Positions 24,401-39,400 of a stretch of 64,000 nt of DNA are shown in pieces. The stretch spans positions 20,919,828 to 20,983,827 of the forward strand of contig OX375883.1 of assembly GCA_947359465.1 (NCBI GenBank), in the 5' to 3' direction. This DNA is from Metellina segmentata. Its lineage: Eukaryota; Arthropoda; Arachnida; Araneae; Tetragnathidae. A program made the position numbers and the translations under genes. The first letter of the stretch is position 1. Every line of letters starts with the position of its first letter. The notes under the pieces are model-generated. The model saw only the letters and a list, made by a program, of their open reading frames with translations. It was not told the origin of the DNA and searched no databases.

Positions 24401-27400
24401 GCTGACACCCTTTCTCCAAACTTCCATGTCAACGCGAGGACATTTGAAGTCACAACAGTTTTAACAAGCACCATGTACAAAACATTCTTTGGTTGGATCA
24501 AGTTACGAACTCTCAATGAATCGAGATTTCACTGCATTATAAATTCAAGATTAAGATAAAGATGACATGTCCTTAAAAAAATTCACCTGCTGTCCAAATA
24601 TTTGAGGGTTGCAGCGCTGCCATTCACATTTTTAAAAGTTTATAGGAAGAATAGCCAGTGGAATATAGTATTATACCCTTTCTTATCGTAGTCCATGTGT
24701 TCCAAAAAGCTTTGCATGTCTTTCTTCTCAAGGTGGATGTTGCAGTCCTCTAACTTGTGCTCCAGGAATTCCGGAGTGACGTTGACCAGAGCCATGCTGC
24801 GGTCGGCCCCGGTGACGCACTTGAAGAACTTGCGGGTTTGAGCGATTACTTCGGACAGCTGCATCTGCAAGAACACCCCAATGAGACACTGTATGCAGCT
24901 TGAGACCAAAATCTACATAAAATCGGGTTTCATTTATGTGATAGTTACGTAGATGGCACGGCTTTATTTAATTAACCTTTATGCTGCAGCACGCACACAC
25001 ACACAGGTAGAGAATTGTTATCACTAAAATTTTTGTTTACACCAACAGCATAGTATTGATCTGTGTGCAGTGGATGTTTTCCACTAATTAAGTGACTGCA
25101 TATCCTGATTTAATATATACATGTTCAACAGGGGAAACCTTGAATCAAACATGCACCGCAAAACCGCATGTAAAATGGTGGCAACAAAATTCTCGAAAGA
25201 AGTTCCCCAATATTTCCCCGATTTTACAATTTCCTTAATAAATGTTGCGACCTGCGATTGGAAACGATATACAGTATCCAAAGTTTTTTAAATACTTAGG
25301 GATAGATGGAGGAAAAGGATAACTCTCCGCAAATATTTTGTATTTTTTCTATTCAGATATTTTAACTGTTATTGTAAGAGTTGGAGTCCTCTTAATGGAC
25401 CTCTTACAATAGCAATTGAAAAAACTGGAGAGAAAAAATACAAAATATTTTGATAACGAACTTATTACATCTGACCCTACGTTTATCATACTATACATCA
25501 GAATCAAATGCAAATGTACATAAAAAAAATTATACAAAAATGTAATTGCAAGCAAAAAATATAAATTTAATACAAAAAAAAATATATCATTAGTTACAAA
25601 TTTCAAACCACACAAGTTATATTGCCGGCCCAATGGTGACGAGACGCGAAAAACGGCGGCGGTTTCTGTGGTGTTAAAAAATTATGACACCAGTGTTCTT
25701 TATTCGAATTACAATTTTGGTGAATAAGATTTACTCGATTCTCAAAAGTAATCGTAACCGTGCATACCTAAATAGGACAAACGATAATAGTTGCCGTTTA
25801 AGTTATCAGAATTTCCCTGACTTTTTGTGAAATTTGCCCCGATTTACCCAGAATTTTAAGTTACGTACTTTGCCGCCAGAATCGATTCTAAACTGTGATT
25901 TTGATAGAATGCATACAGCATTTTAATTTAGGTTTGGAAAGAGATGCAAAGGTACTTAATATCAAATTGGATTTTCATGGATTCCTAAATTTTGCATGTA
26001 CACAATGCCTTGATTGTATGAGTGTGCATTGGTGTAAAGTAACTTGCATTGTCAATTTTCTTTCAATCATAATAAATCAAGAAAATAATTTTTATTCCAC
26101 GACAAATTTGCATCTGCCACGGTCATATTCTTCCATTCACTCTCATCACTCTGGCAACCCAGAATATAGTTTGAACTAGAATACATCTGGGCACATTTAT
26201 TTTGTAGGAAATGCAATCACGTTCTTGTTCCGATTCATACAAGATCAGTCGAATGCATGTTGTCACAAGAATACTGTAATTTAGTGCAGAACGAAACGTC
26301 GTCCATTTTGTTTTGTCTGCAGTATATCTCGCTTCTATCGCAAAAAGATAGTTCTGTGCATGTGTAACTCTCAAGAGTGTTAACACACTTATTTTGGAGG
26401 ATCAAAATGCGAATAGTTTTTTTTCGATAACCAAAGGATTGTTATTGATCTGCGGTTTAACTTGGACTTGTGAATGTGGGCGTTATTTTCAAGTGGCAAC
26501 ACCGTTTTTACTATGCTTTCACAACATGCCAACATTTGATGCCATGACGTATTTAATATGCACCAGCCTCCTTTGTGTAAGACTGTCCTTGGTTGGAATC
26601 AAAATCTCAATTCTCCGGTTGTCAATCCGATGCCCTTTCAACCAGGCTAATGTGGCCCATAGACTATAGAGAAACCATAAACTGAAATATTTACTGAAAT
26701 AATATACTATAGCATACTAAAAGTTGGGGCCGTCCTAAAGCAGTCATCTTAATAGCAGCAAAGCCAGTGGATTGTGTGGTACCTGTAAGAAAGTTTATCA
26801 TTAATTAATAAAAATAAAAAGCATTTTTTTATGAACAAAACAATTTTTAACCCTCCAAGTGGTTCATGTTTATTACACCTAAACCAGGGCTCGAAATACC
26901 CGGGTGCACGTGAAAATAAAATTGTGCACCTAATTTTTTCCTGCTAGGCGCACCTGTGCACCTAATTTAAAAACTTAGGTGCACCTTGTGCACCTGTATT
27001 AAAAAATATCTTTCGAGGCCTGACCTAAACTATAAATATGCATGACTTTTCAATAATGCAATGTCATTCTAAGAAAATCACTCCTGGGCATTGGTTGGTA
27101 TGGAGGATTTTATGGCACAAGGGCCATTTTGACCATGCTGTACCAGACACAATACAATATCAAGTAATTGACACACACATTGAAAGCTTTACTGATGTAG
27201 AAGAAAGAAACACACCTAGGGAGGGATGCACCTGGCAGGTATCAAACCTGCACCGCCTACAACTCTAAGGTTGCTAGTACAGTGGGCAAACCCACTGAGC
27301 CGCGACGGCCCACTCCCAGGTGTTCTTGAATAACAATACACCGGTGAACAACAATGCGGATGCTCTTTACAGCCTTTCGCTGCAACAGCCTTTTTTAATT

Positions 27401-30400
27401 ATGGCATTTTTTCAATTGACGTCCTACAATGTTTCGTTGTATGGCCACAAAAAAATGCTGTACTGTTAGCGACCTTCTGTTTAGTTTCAGCTTGTCTTTA
27501 GGCGACACTGTTCCACTTTTCCTCTCGAAAATATGAGGAACTTTTGGCACATAATTTTACTCAGTTGTTGCTCAAGTGTAGTTAGACATGTTTATTCTTG
27601 TTTGTTTTTGTTTCTATTAATTGGTGAATTGTAAACATATTTGGTACGCATGTATTAGAAAGACTGTATTTTTGTTACATATTTAATTGATTCATTAATT
27701 CTTTTAAACTGGTTCAATCCACAACAGCGAAAAGTGATGATGGCTGTATATTATAGCTTACTGATTCTTCATGCTAATGTTTGTCATCAGATTAAAACAG
27801 TTTTTAAACATTTTATTTATGTTTTTTATTATATGTAGTATACACTATTCACACGTGCATGATTTCTTTTGTTTTTTAATTTATGTTTATTTTGTGAATT
27901 TATGTTTATTATTACATAGTTTTGAACTTTCATTTTTATGAAAGCATTTTTTCGGAAATAAAAAGAATAAAATGTTTCACGAACTAAACACTATATTATT
28001 TTATGAAAAATTGGAACACATCCAATTGAATTTGTATGTGTTTGCATACTCTTCAACATTGGTAACTCAGTCATCAGTAGCACTTCTTAAAGACATATTA
28101 CATACGACATAGTATCAATAAATTGTTGATTTATTAAAATTACTAAAAAATTTATTAATTAATAATTAAAAATAATAAATAAATTTTAAAAATATTTGTT
28201 TCAATTCATTATTCAATAATTTTTTTAACACTATTCAAAATTATTTAAGAAAATGATTGACAAAATATATAAGTGAATGAATCTTATTTTAAGTCACACA
28301 ATACGATTTTGTTGAACAAACTAATTACCTATTTATTACATCTCATCTACAATTTTTTTTGCATTGCATAGCAAGCACTTTAAGCTTTTTTTTAAGTATT
28401 CATTTCTTGGTTTGACATTGTAACAAACTTCCATATTCAGTTTTGTTATGAGGTGCGACTCCAGTGTTTTAGTGTTTATTCTGAAACGAGATTCAGTTTG
28501 GTTTTTTTGAACCATGCTGAAAATTATCTCACTGCTTGCATTGCTGTGAGGAATTGACAACATTATTTAAGCAATGCCACATATTTTGAGTTGCCATTGC
28601 TATGCTTGATTTGGGAAATTTTATACCAAGCTACATCAGTTCTGTCAGATTCTAAAATTTCAGCTGAGATCCGTAGATTTTCACTATAACATCCATAGCT
28701 CCGTAGTTTTCACCTAATTTCCGTAGCAACTATGGAAATTCTGTAACAGTTGGAGAGTCTGGGTTTGTATCAAAATAATTTATTCGTTATACAGCTTTTC
28801 GCTTTACGCCCAACTTTTCCGGAATGTATCTAGGCCGTAAAGCGAGGTATGGGTGTAACCTTTAAATGCAGGATAAGAGTAAGAGACCACAGGAAAAAAT
28901 ATAACTAAACTATTGATTGATTTAATCACAAATTTAGTTGGTTGCTTTAAGTTTTAAGTTAAAAGAGCCATATTTGGCCATGCTGCACTAGACACACCCC
29001 AGGAGGAATTGAATCTGTACCACCAGCAATTTGCAGTTTTGCTGGTAGAGGACATGCCCATTGGGCCATTCATTTATTGAATTACATTCTAAAGTGAATA
29101 CTAGGGAATTTAACCAAACTCTGTCTGTAAACAAACTAAAACGAAAGCTTAAATTAACTAAAAGAAACAAACTATATATCCATTTACCTGCAACAGCATT
29201 AATACATTTGATAAAAGTTTCCATATTCTTTTCACACTGAGCTTCATCGAGGTAGAAATAAGTTCTCGCAACCGAATGATATTTTCTCCTGTCTGCAAAT
29301 TCTTCATATGGTTGATATTGCTTTAATTCTCCTAAAATGAAGAAGAAATCAAAATTTTAAAGTTATTGAATGCTAAGAAACGTTCAAATCATAGTGAACA
29401 ATTCAATTTCCCCAAGAGCCGACTTAAAATATTTGTTGTTGATGTTCTTTCAGCCTTATATAAATTCACATTACTCGCATAATTCAATTCCAAGTGAGTC
29501 ATCAATAATAATTTAAAAATTATGGCCTATAAATGAAACAGTACAAAAATTAAACCCCTAAATACAAATATTTCCAATAGATAAGACCCTTAATGTTACA
29601 GAATAACTGAATATGCTCAAGCAATGATACATTTTAATATGCAAGCACAAAGTGTAAAAATTGGTTTTCATAATTTTAAAGTTCTTATTGGAAATTAAAT
29701 AATCTATAATTACTTAAAATTTAGTGTGGGAGAACTGTTACATATCATGTAAGTAGAATCTGGCAACAAGCTTGTAAAGAAGCGGAAACCTGCGCATGTA
29801 TAGTTTTTGTACGTGTTTCAGACTGTGCTTTTAAGATCGATTGCACACTTGTACCTATATTGTCAACTTGATTGAATCTAATAAAGGTACTACTTTTAAG
29901 CTGCTTTGCTCTTATTTAGAATTCCACCAGTACACAAGTCATTAAATTACATTACAAACCAAAGCAAATTTTTTTTTTTTTTTTTTAACCAAGAAATAAC
30001 CTTTTTACTGTGAATTATCGAATTATAGAAATATTCGATTACCCAGATGGGGTCTGCTCCCAATTGATCCGGATAATTGGAGTTCTACTGTATTTCGAAA
30101 AAGATTTGTAGTGCACAAAGCATTCATACACTTAAAAACTAACCAGAAAATTAATAAAAATTGAAGTAATAACTAAGTAAGATGTTAGGTATAACCCTTT
30201 AGAACATTACTGGGAACCCTGTTTTAAGATCACACATGTTCAGAGTCAGTGAACAAAATGGATAATAAAGTTGACCACTACAATTAATCATATCAAAATT
30301 TTAATATTTTCTAATGTATTTAAAATTTAAGTGTTTTGAGAATAAAAATGTTCTTAGATGTAACTGAAGAAGTTTCCTTACCTAGTTTTCCATCTTCAGA

Positions 30401-33400
30401 AGCAGAAGACAAGCAACCACTGAAAAAGTGTCATGCAATCAAACTTTCATGAAAAATAAAAAGGGTTTCGAACAGTAGATTTTGTCATGTCACAGAACTC
30501 AATAACAATAACACAAGGTAAAATGATTGATCATAGTAAAATTGTTTTTTATACTAACATCTGGAATTGATTGGCAAATGTCATCCTACATGCAAGTAAA
30601 TGAAGTCAAGGATATTTGACTTCTTCATTTATTCTGGTATATCTGAAACAAGTGATTCAAATGTAACTTGAAGGACAATTTTCAGTTTGTAGGTCAAATT
30701 CATATACTCCAAAACTTGCCTTCAAAGAATCAACATAGAAGCTGATTTTAAAATTTCTTTGTAATAGACTTTGGAGTGGTACATAGACACTAGTTTGGGT
30801 GTGTCACCAAGAGACTAGGGCATCACCAAAAAAGACCAGTTATAAAATTACTATTCCAAGATGAATAGAAGCTGTATTATAAAGGGATGGTGCCAACATT
30901 TAAATGAAATATTAAAATTTTCAATTATTTTATCCAATTCCAGTAAATGAGAAATGGGCTAAAAAAAAAATTGAAATTAAAAACATGAATGATGCTGACT
31001 GCAAAGAGAAAGCATCCAAATAACTTTATACACAATTTTTGAAACAATACACGATTCACTGAATCAAATATGGATATTTTTCGTTTTTTATATGAAATGA
31101 GAGGAGCTTAAGCCCCCTCTGTATGTGCATCTCTGAGGTAATGTATCAACAACAACACAAGCTAACCAATCATTCATTAAACAAAGAAATGACTGAAGCC
31201 ATTCCAAACACATTAGTCGGTCAGGATACAGTTCAGCCCTGGCAAGTTGCCATTTGATTCCTTCAGTTTTGAACATTTCTATTCATTAAATTAGGTTAAG
31301 GCATTGTTGTATCTTATCCCACTTTATCTAGACAAGGTAGACTAAGTACATGAGTTCCTGTACATTGGAAAAGTCCAAGATGAGCAAAGAATTGGAACAC
31401 AGATCCTCTTCAGACAATCCAGAAGCTTCATTCATACAACCCAAGCACTTGTGAAATTGTAGCATCAATTTTTTTTAAATAGTAGCAAACAGTGTCCACT
31501 TAAACTTTATTTTAGTAGCAATATTAGGTGCTCAGTTACAAAATGAAGCTAATAAAACACGAAATGCACTAATTAAGTATGAAACACACTAAAGATCTTG
31601 AGGTACAGCTGCATTCTACGCTTAAAGCGATGGCAACGGCCTTGGCATGTTTTTTTTAGCGCTTCTAAAATCGCAAAAAAAGTAATTATTTCACAAATTT
31701 CTTTTACTTAAAAAAAAAATTATTTTTACCATGGTAAAATAAGACTAAGAAACACATTTGTGAATGTTTTAAAAAATTCACAAAAAGTAATAATAGAAAA
31801 TATATACTTTCCGCTTGCCTAGGTTGCCATAAAAACAGTAATACAGATGGGTTGCCTCAACCTGCCATAGCTCGCTACTAGAAGTGCGCCAAGGCCGTAG
31901 CCACCGCTATGAATGTAGACTGCAGCTGTACCGATCTTGATAAGAAATTTAATAATGTTTTCTTGACAATCTAGTTCTACAAATTACCACACGGCTTGGA
32001 GCCAAAAAAAATGTCAATGTCTTCAAAAATTTTCTCACAAAAGAAATTCTAAAATATTTTTACATCTGGTATAAGTTTTTAAAAAATGTCCACATTTTAG
32101 TTCATCCTCTGGCAAATTTTCGAAAGTACCAAATTTTTTTTTAATTAGTAGCTATTGAGACTATTATGCTTAATAAAAAAAATTCCTCTTGCCAAAGTAA
32201 CAAAAAGTTGCCAGTTGCAGCACAGATATTGCATTTCTGACAGGTCAGCCTAACCATGATCAAATGAAATTGACCATACATGCCCACAAGTAAAAACAAT
32301 CACCCACACATTTTGGTACGGCAGCCTCTTCCCTGGCGAATCTACAAGCTTTTGGATGCAGACTGGCCAAAGGTCATCTGCTTTCCTAACTAATATGGCA
32401 ATTCCAATGCAAACTGTCTCAACTAACCTCATCTCTGCTTTCAAAGCCTGTTCTTCACTGAGGTCTTCCTCGGCACTGTAATCGAGGATGCTCTTCACAC
32501 CAAAAGAGTTCATCCTCCTGATGACTGGCTTGATGTCTCGCTCATTTTCACCTGCCACGAAGTGTCCGTAGAAAGTGTTCTTCATGAGAAAGCGGAAGAG
32601 TGTGGGACCCAAGACACGCTTGCCCAGTTTCATGAGCTAGAGAAGTAAAAAAATGAGAACATATGAGTGCTTCTGCATGTAGCATAACAATTGATGACAA
32701 AAGCCAAACAATAAGATATCTGGATAATATTCGAGAACTTGTGGATATTATGGGGTGGGGGGTTAGGATGCAACGATCCTATTTGGTCATGTTGCAACAG
32801 ATATCAATTTATGAATATAATAACAAAAGGAAAGTTTTACTAACAAAGAAATAACCAAACAATTTCCATACAATTCCCAAAAAGAATTTTATAGAATAAC
32901 TTTTGTACAAATTTCTATGGAATGTGGTCAATAGAATTCTGGACTGATTTCCTATACGTTCTAAAGAAACTTCAAAAGAAAATCTAAAGAAATATCAAGA
33001 AAATGTCCATAGAAGCTCATTTTTATCGTTTCACACTACTTTTCTAGACAATTCTATTGAAATATATTTCTATAAAACTTCTCTATAGAAAGTTATAATT
33101 AGCTATTTAATTTAAAACCATGATGCATTTTCCATACGTTATTGACAATGCTTCTGCTACAATGAAGTCTAGGGATATGATAAGCAATACATACCCCATA
33201 TTTCTGCACAGTTGTGCAGAACGAAGATAAACTTATTGGTTGGGGATGTATTAAAAAGAAACTCTGAGTGAACTCAAAAATGAGTGAACATGTAATGTCA
33301 AAGTAAATAAATTCATTGTTCTTTTAGAGATTGATTCAGGATTGTCGGCAATAGCCCATTGTGTAGCTCTATTATGACGTAATTAACTACCTACTCTTAT

Positions 33401-36400
33401 TAATAGTAATTGGAGCACAGTCTGCAATTAAATCCCATTTTAATAGCAATATCAGTTGCTTAGATCCAAAATGAATCTACTAAAACACAAAATGTGCCAA
33501 TGAAGTAAAAACAACGTTGAAGATCGTTAAGAAATTTAATTATTAAGAAAATATTTAGTTTTTTTATTTTAAGGGTTTTATGACAACTAGCAACCATATT
33601 TTCTTGTTTGGGTGCCATGGCCTAGAGTGCCTATATAATAAGAGTGGCGACATACGGGAAACACTTTCTGATTGGCTTACAGACCTTTTCTACTGCCCGA
33701 GGCTGTCTTTTTCTAGCTCCCGTAGACTTTAACATGGGAACTTTTTGTGTATTCGAGAAAAACGTGTGTATATTAAATTAAAAAGAAAATATAGCTTATT
33801 CATGTTCCATTTCATGTTCTAGAATGTTTATTTATTATTATTTTAGTGTTTTGTCAGTATAAATTTGAAGACTTTTTAAATAAATAGCTTTTTTTTTAAC
33901 AACATGGTGTTTCCCACAGTCTTAAGTTAGCGCGTTGTGCAATCCATATAATCAATTACGCATATAAGTAAGCCTTTTTCGATTCATTTGTACCGAATGT
34001 ATCCATATTATAACAATCATATGCTTTTTGTTCTCCCTGAAATGATACATTAATTCGCCCAGCAACCGTATCGATTCTGGTAGAAATATGGCTGCCGCAC
34101 ATGCGCATTGGGCCAAATTGGGTCCCTTGTCGCCACTCTCATTATATAGGCACTCTACCATGGACTGGTGCCAAAACTTCAAAATTGGCGTCCATTGGAA
34201 AATTTTCTCCCCAAAGAAAAATATTTCCCTTTTGTTTAAAATAAGAGGGCAGCATTTACGTTGACCTTTAGTAAATTTTCAAAAAAGAAAAAAAAAAAAG
34301 AAAAAACGCCAACATTTTGAAACGATTTTGCTTTTTAAGATACCCTTAGTTGACAAGGTTTGAAAAATTGTTGCAAAAAGTGATAAGATTTTATCAAATT
34401 CACTATGTATGACAAAAAGTATTCTATTAAATGTCAGAAGGGCTTTTTAAATCAATCAACTGTCAAGATAAGCAAAACCAGTTGGTCCCTCAAATGAAAA
34501 CTATTCACCTAATGTAAAAAAAATACAGCTTGAGTGACTGCCTTCCACATGAACTTTCAACGATTAATGCATCATTTTCATTCATGAAATCAAAAACATT
34601 TTTCGAAGAATGCAAACGTTGGAAGTCGTGTTCCACATTCCAGACGCGTCCTGCGCCGGAATAACTCCCGTCTGTAGAAGGAATGACAAGGGGGAAACCA
34701 AAACTAGCAGCTGTGTCACCTGCATTTTGTTTTAACTATCAAAATGGCACGGAGCCAAAACGTCATTGACGGATGTTACGAATAAGTTTCGTTCCGATTC
34801 TACTACACTTTCCGAACAATGCCTTGCGCCTGCCGGCGCCAACAGATTTTATGCCTTTCTTCCAATTTCCTCAATCGCAACTTAAGATTCGAACCACTAC
34901 GACCTTCGAAACCGTAAACAGGAAGTACCTATTGCAAAGTCACCTTAGTATATTACATAACGGCTGCATAATTGCTTTTTATTTATAGAGGTTAAAGTGG
35001 CCAAAATAGAGCCAAGTACGCCAAATACTCGGGCCAAAAGCGCTTGCCTCACTACTATTTTTACGTAAGGTATCACCCCAAGCACAAGGGGACAAAAAAA
35101 GGATTTTCAGTGAGAATTAAGACGACTGCTTTTGCTGACCAAGTTTCCTCGCATGATACATATTATAAAAGGAAGTGTTTGTTTGTTCGTCTGTTTTTTT
35201 CGCGGGCGCAAAATCCTGACGATTCTATGGCACTTACAGCAATGAGATTTGGCACACAGGTAGTCCAAATTTTTTGCAAATTTTGGGTCGCGGCGAAATT
35301 TTAAAATTTAATCTAGAAGATTTTTAAATGAATTTAATAGTTTTATTCTCTTTCTGGTTCTTCGAAAGAAGAATAGCCCCAATCTTGACTTTTCTACCCA
35401 CGCGACCTTGGAACCATGCCACCTTTTTCATCGCTTCGGAGAACGCTCAGAAATTTTTTTTTTTTTTTACGTTTCCGCTTTCATTTTGCACATGGAGAAA
35501 ATTATGTTTTTCGTTTCCGGTTTGATTTTGAGCGGAGAAATGTTTAGCCAGTCAGACGATAAATCATTTAACTATTGTCACACTTCTTTCTTCTATCTCA
35601 TAGAATATGGAGTAAAAATTTCAACGTATTTGAAATCTGCGGAAAATTTCAGTTTATATTGATACCTAAAAATATGATTTTCTTTAAATGAATAATTTTT
35701 TAATTGAAAATATCTTCAACGGATTTGAAATCTGCGGAAAATTTTACATCAGATTAATATCTTACATCACGGCGTTGACCGTGGTGTAAACAAACCACGG
35801 GCACGGGCAACGTCGGGCTAGCTACGCAGTGGCTAATGACACATATAGGGGTTACTTCGCCATTTTTATACCGTTTGGCGTTAATTATAATTTGTGTTTA
35901 CCAATTAACCTTCAGACTACGGTAGGTACTGCAGCTGTACCTTGAAAGTTATAAGAATCAAGCTTATCTATAACACAGAAGTCAAAAGGTTAACTATCAT
36001 TCATCAATGCGGAATTCATTCTTTGGAATTTTTTTGGGGCAAATGAAAAATCAGGTCGTGGAAAACGTGCAAGTTTTAATTCGTAGACGAATGCATTGTG
36101 ATTTGGAAATTTCTAGCAGAGGTGCCAGCTCAGGTGTTGACCTCGTCATATGATGGTGGTTCAAAATTGCGAGGTGTTGTCCTGCAGTGTTTTTCTTCGC
36201 GATTGATCCCAGAAAGTCACACGGCCGCGGCGGAAGAGCATGGATTAGCAACCAGAAGATTGAGTCCGAATCCAACTATAGAACGTCGGATACAGAGTAG
36301 ACTGGGGCACGTTAAATGCGTCGTGGCCTCAAATACCCTCACGTTGGCGTGGTGTAAAAATTTGGAGAGGAGTGCCAGCTCAGGTGTGGTCTCGTCATCT

Positions 36401-39400
36401 GACCGTGGATCAAAATTACGTCGCTTTGTCCTCGCTTTGCGATTGATCCTGGACAGTCGTCAATAGCCCGTTGTGTTGCTCCAGTACGACGTTAATTAAT
36501 ATCAAAACGCCGTGGGGTTGCTCCAGTGGGACGTAAGACAATACAACTATCAACCTCAACCACTCCTATTACTTGCTTACACATTTCTTCAATTCCTCTG
36601 CAATAAGTAGAGGTCTAGAATAGAAGAACTATTCCTTCTATGTTTATCCACGTTTTTGCATAATAGTTTTCTCATAGAAATCCATCGTTATGCATTCAAA
36701 ACATCACGACGGGTTGGTGACAGAGTCACAAAATCACAATAGCATCTTTTCCAAGGCAGGGAGGTCATGAAAAACAAAATTATCTGATGAACCATTTCGA
36801 AACGCATCGGGACCTTTTACTTCCGAGTTTCAGCATCAGAAAAATGGTGAGATTTCCTAGTCATAAAAGCTGACGGAATCTCCTCGAATTCCGAAACTTA
36901 TCGGTGAAATCCATCCTTGGAAATGCCGTGTTGGTGCCGAGGAACGTGAAATAATTGTAGAAAGAATTCTGAAATGCTATTATACCGTTGTTGCAAAGTC
37001 GAGTCGCAATTAAACAAGTTGCATCAGCAATTACTTCACATTTCTCAAAGTTTCTTCTAACACCAGGCATGAGAATGCAAAATTTCAAAAAGAGGAAAAC
37101 CAAAATGTGAAATTAAACGCGAGTCAGGTCTGTGCACAGGATTTCGCAATAGTAAAAATTAACATTAGTCTGGAGCTATAATTTATTTACGAATTTATAA
37201 ATTAATGGTAGACCATAAATCGGGGAAAAGCTGTGAATTGCGAGCATGTGCTAAATATCGACCACATCCGAAATAACAACATCAAGGTAGATGTCTCTAT
37301 ATTAAAAAAATGTTACCGCCGTTGCAGGATTGAAACTCACTTTTTTTTTTTGCTCGATTCAGACGATTTCGCGAGAATGTACAGATAAGAAAACTACGAA
37401 ACTTACATGGTTAGTTCAAAATGATACAGGGAACAAGATGAAAAATATTTTTTTCCGATGCGGCTATTAGTCTAGTGTGCATTAAGTGTTGAAGCCGAAA
37501 AAGCGAAATTTCTAACGAGTGAACAAAAGACACAAATTTTCAATGTTCAGCTGTGATTTTTTTAGAGCTGTAAATTTTTGTGAAATGTGAATTTTTGCAC
37601 AACGCCGAGTTTTTTTTTAAAACGAAATTTCACTTTCTGTGGTTTCCGATTATATATTTTTTTAATTCGGTAAAAATTGGAACATTTTCGTTACTTAAAA
37701 AAAAAAAAAAAACTGTATATATCTATATCGCATTACTATTAATTTTTAAATTTGAAAACATCGCAGGAAACCTTAGAATATACTCTTTCCGACGGTACAA
37801 TTATTTTTGAAATTGGTTCATAAATAAATTCGATGCGATGAAAAGAACGATTTTGCGATGGTGTACAAATTGTTCCACGCGCAGACATGCGGAGATCCAA
37901 CGTCAAACGGCCTTTATGAAACCGAGGCTCACGGAAATGAAACCCTCGATGAAACTCGCTATGACGTCAATGAACGGAGGCTTCGCAGTCGCAGGAAATT
38001 GGCTCTGTGAAAAGAGTGTTGGTTTGCGAAGCAAACTAAATGGGATCTGCGATAGGAGACCCTGGCGATGTTCAAATTTTTACATCGCGATACATCGACA
38101 CTCTAGCATTACGATATATCGTGATGTACATTTGAGAAACACGCATGATTTAAAACAAGATTTTGCATATATGTGTGTGTGTTCCACACACCATATATGC
38201 TCAAGTAGAGATTCAAGAATTTGCTTATTTAGAAGGAGAAATACTTCAGCATAATTAAAAAAGGGGGCAGTTGATTCCTCTAAGTAGTGATGACGGCATA
38301 TATCACCTAGATTGCCACAGAAGTTCGCAACAAAAAAAGGATGCAAAGGATTGATTGTAACATCAAGAAACAAGAATGGGTTTTGGGAATTCAACTTAAA
38401 AATGGGCAAAACCATTTTGGTTTAAATTTTAAAATTATGCTAAATTCCAATTCAAAAAATTGGAAAAAGTCATCTTCAGGACACAAATGGTTTGAGAAAT
38501 GTCTCATTAATTAAAAAGAAATGAAAATTGACCGTTTAAATTCCCAGATTTTGCAAAATTATTTTGTTTTTAAGTACTTTTAAGAAGAAAAAAAATATTA
38601 ACTAATTAAAAAATGTAGCATAAAAACCTAGATAAATTCAGCAAGTGGGGAAGAATAAGCCGCTCCCCTCGCAGCTTTGAAAAAACTTTAATTTTCAATC
38701 TTTATATGTGTGACATGTTACCTTATTTCATTTCCTGCGCCAAACAATTCGAGCTGAGGGAAGAAAGAAAAATTTTTTGACTAGCCTTGATTAGTTCGTT
38801 TTAGTAAAATCAGGATGATTAAAGATAGATTGAAAATTTCACCGTTAAATGTGATTTTCTTAAAATAAATTATCAAATGGAAATAAATAATAAATATGTT
38901 ATTGGTATCGATCTGGCGTATAATTTTACGCTGATTTGAAATACGTTGAAATTTTCACACTATCTTCAACGATCCCAAGTTAGAAACTTGGACTAGAGTA
39001 AAAAAGCTTTTTGTTTCTCGAATAAAATAAACCACGACAGCCGTTTGTATTGCCCATTCTCCACAGTATTTTGTCCATCTAAGTTGACGCCTCTGGTCTT
39101 TGTTAGGCTGCCTAGTAATGCACGCGGCATCATGAGATCCGAGGACAACACCTAGTAATTTTGAACCACGGTCAGATGACGAGGCAACACCTGAGCTGGT
39201 ATCCCACTCTCCAAACTTCCACACCAACCCAAAGTGAGGACTTTCGGTCACGACAGATTTAAGGTGCACCAGCCGCCCCTACAACATACGCTTACAAACA
39301 ACCATGCCCGGACCCGTATTCGAACCAGGAACCTTCCGATCTAGAGGCTAACACCTTAACCACTATGCCGGTTGGTCGGCTCTCCGCTTTCTTAGGAAAC

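Noticed and set aside
35408..35662. A plus-strand frame of 84 codons
   Set aside because: Internal to a Helitron-like repeat and not kept open in the related copies.
37838..38254. A 138-codon plus-strand frame
   Set aside because: It crosses the edge of an interspersed repeat, is not conserved in the related copy near 9600-9850 and shows no recognisable domain.
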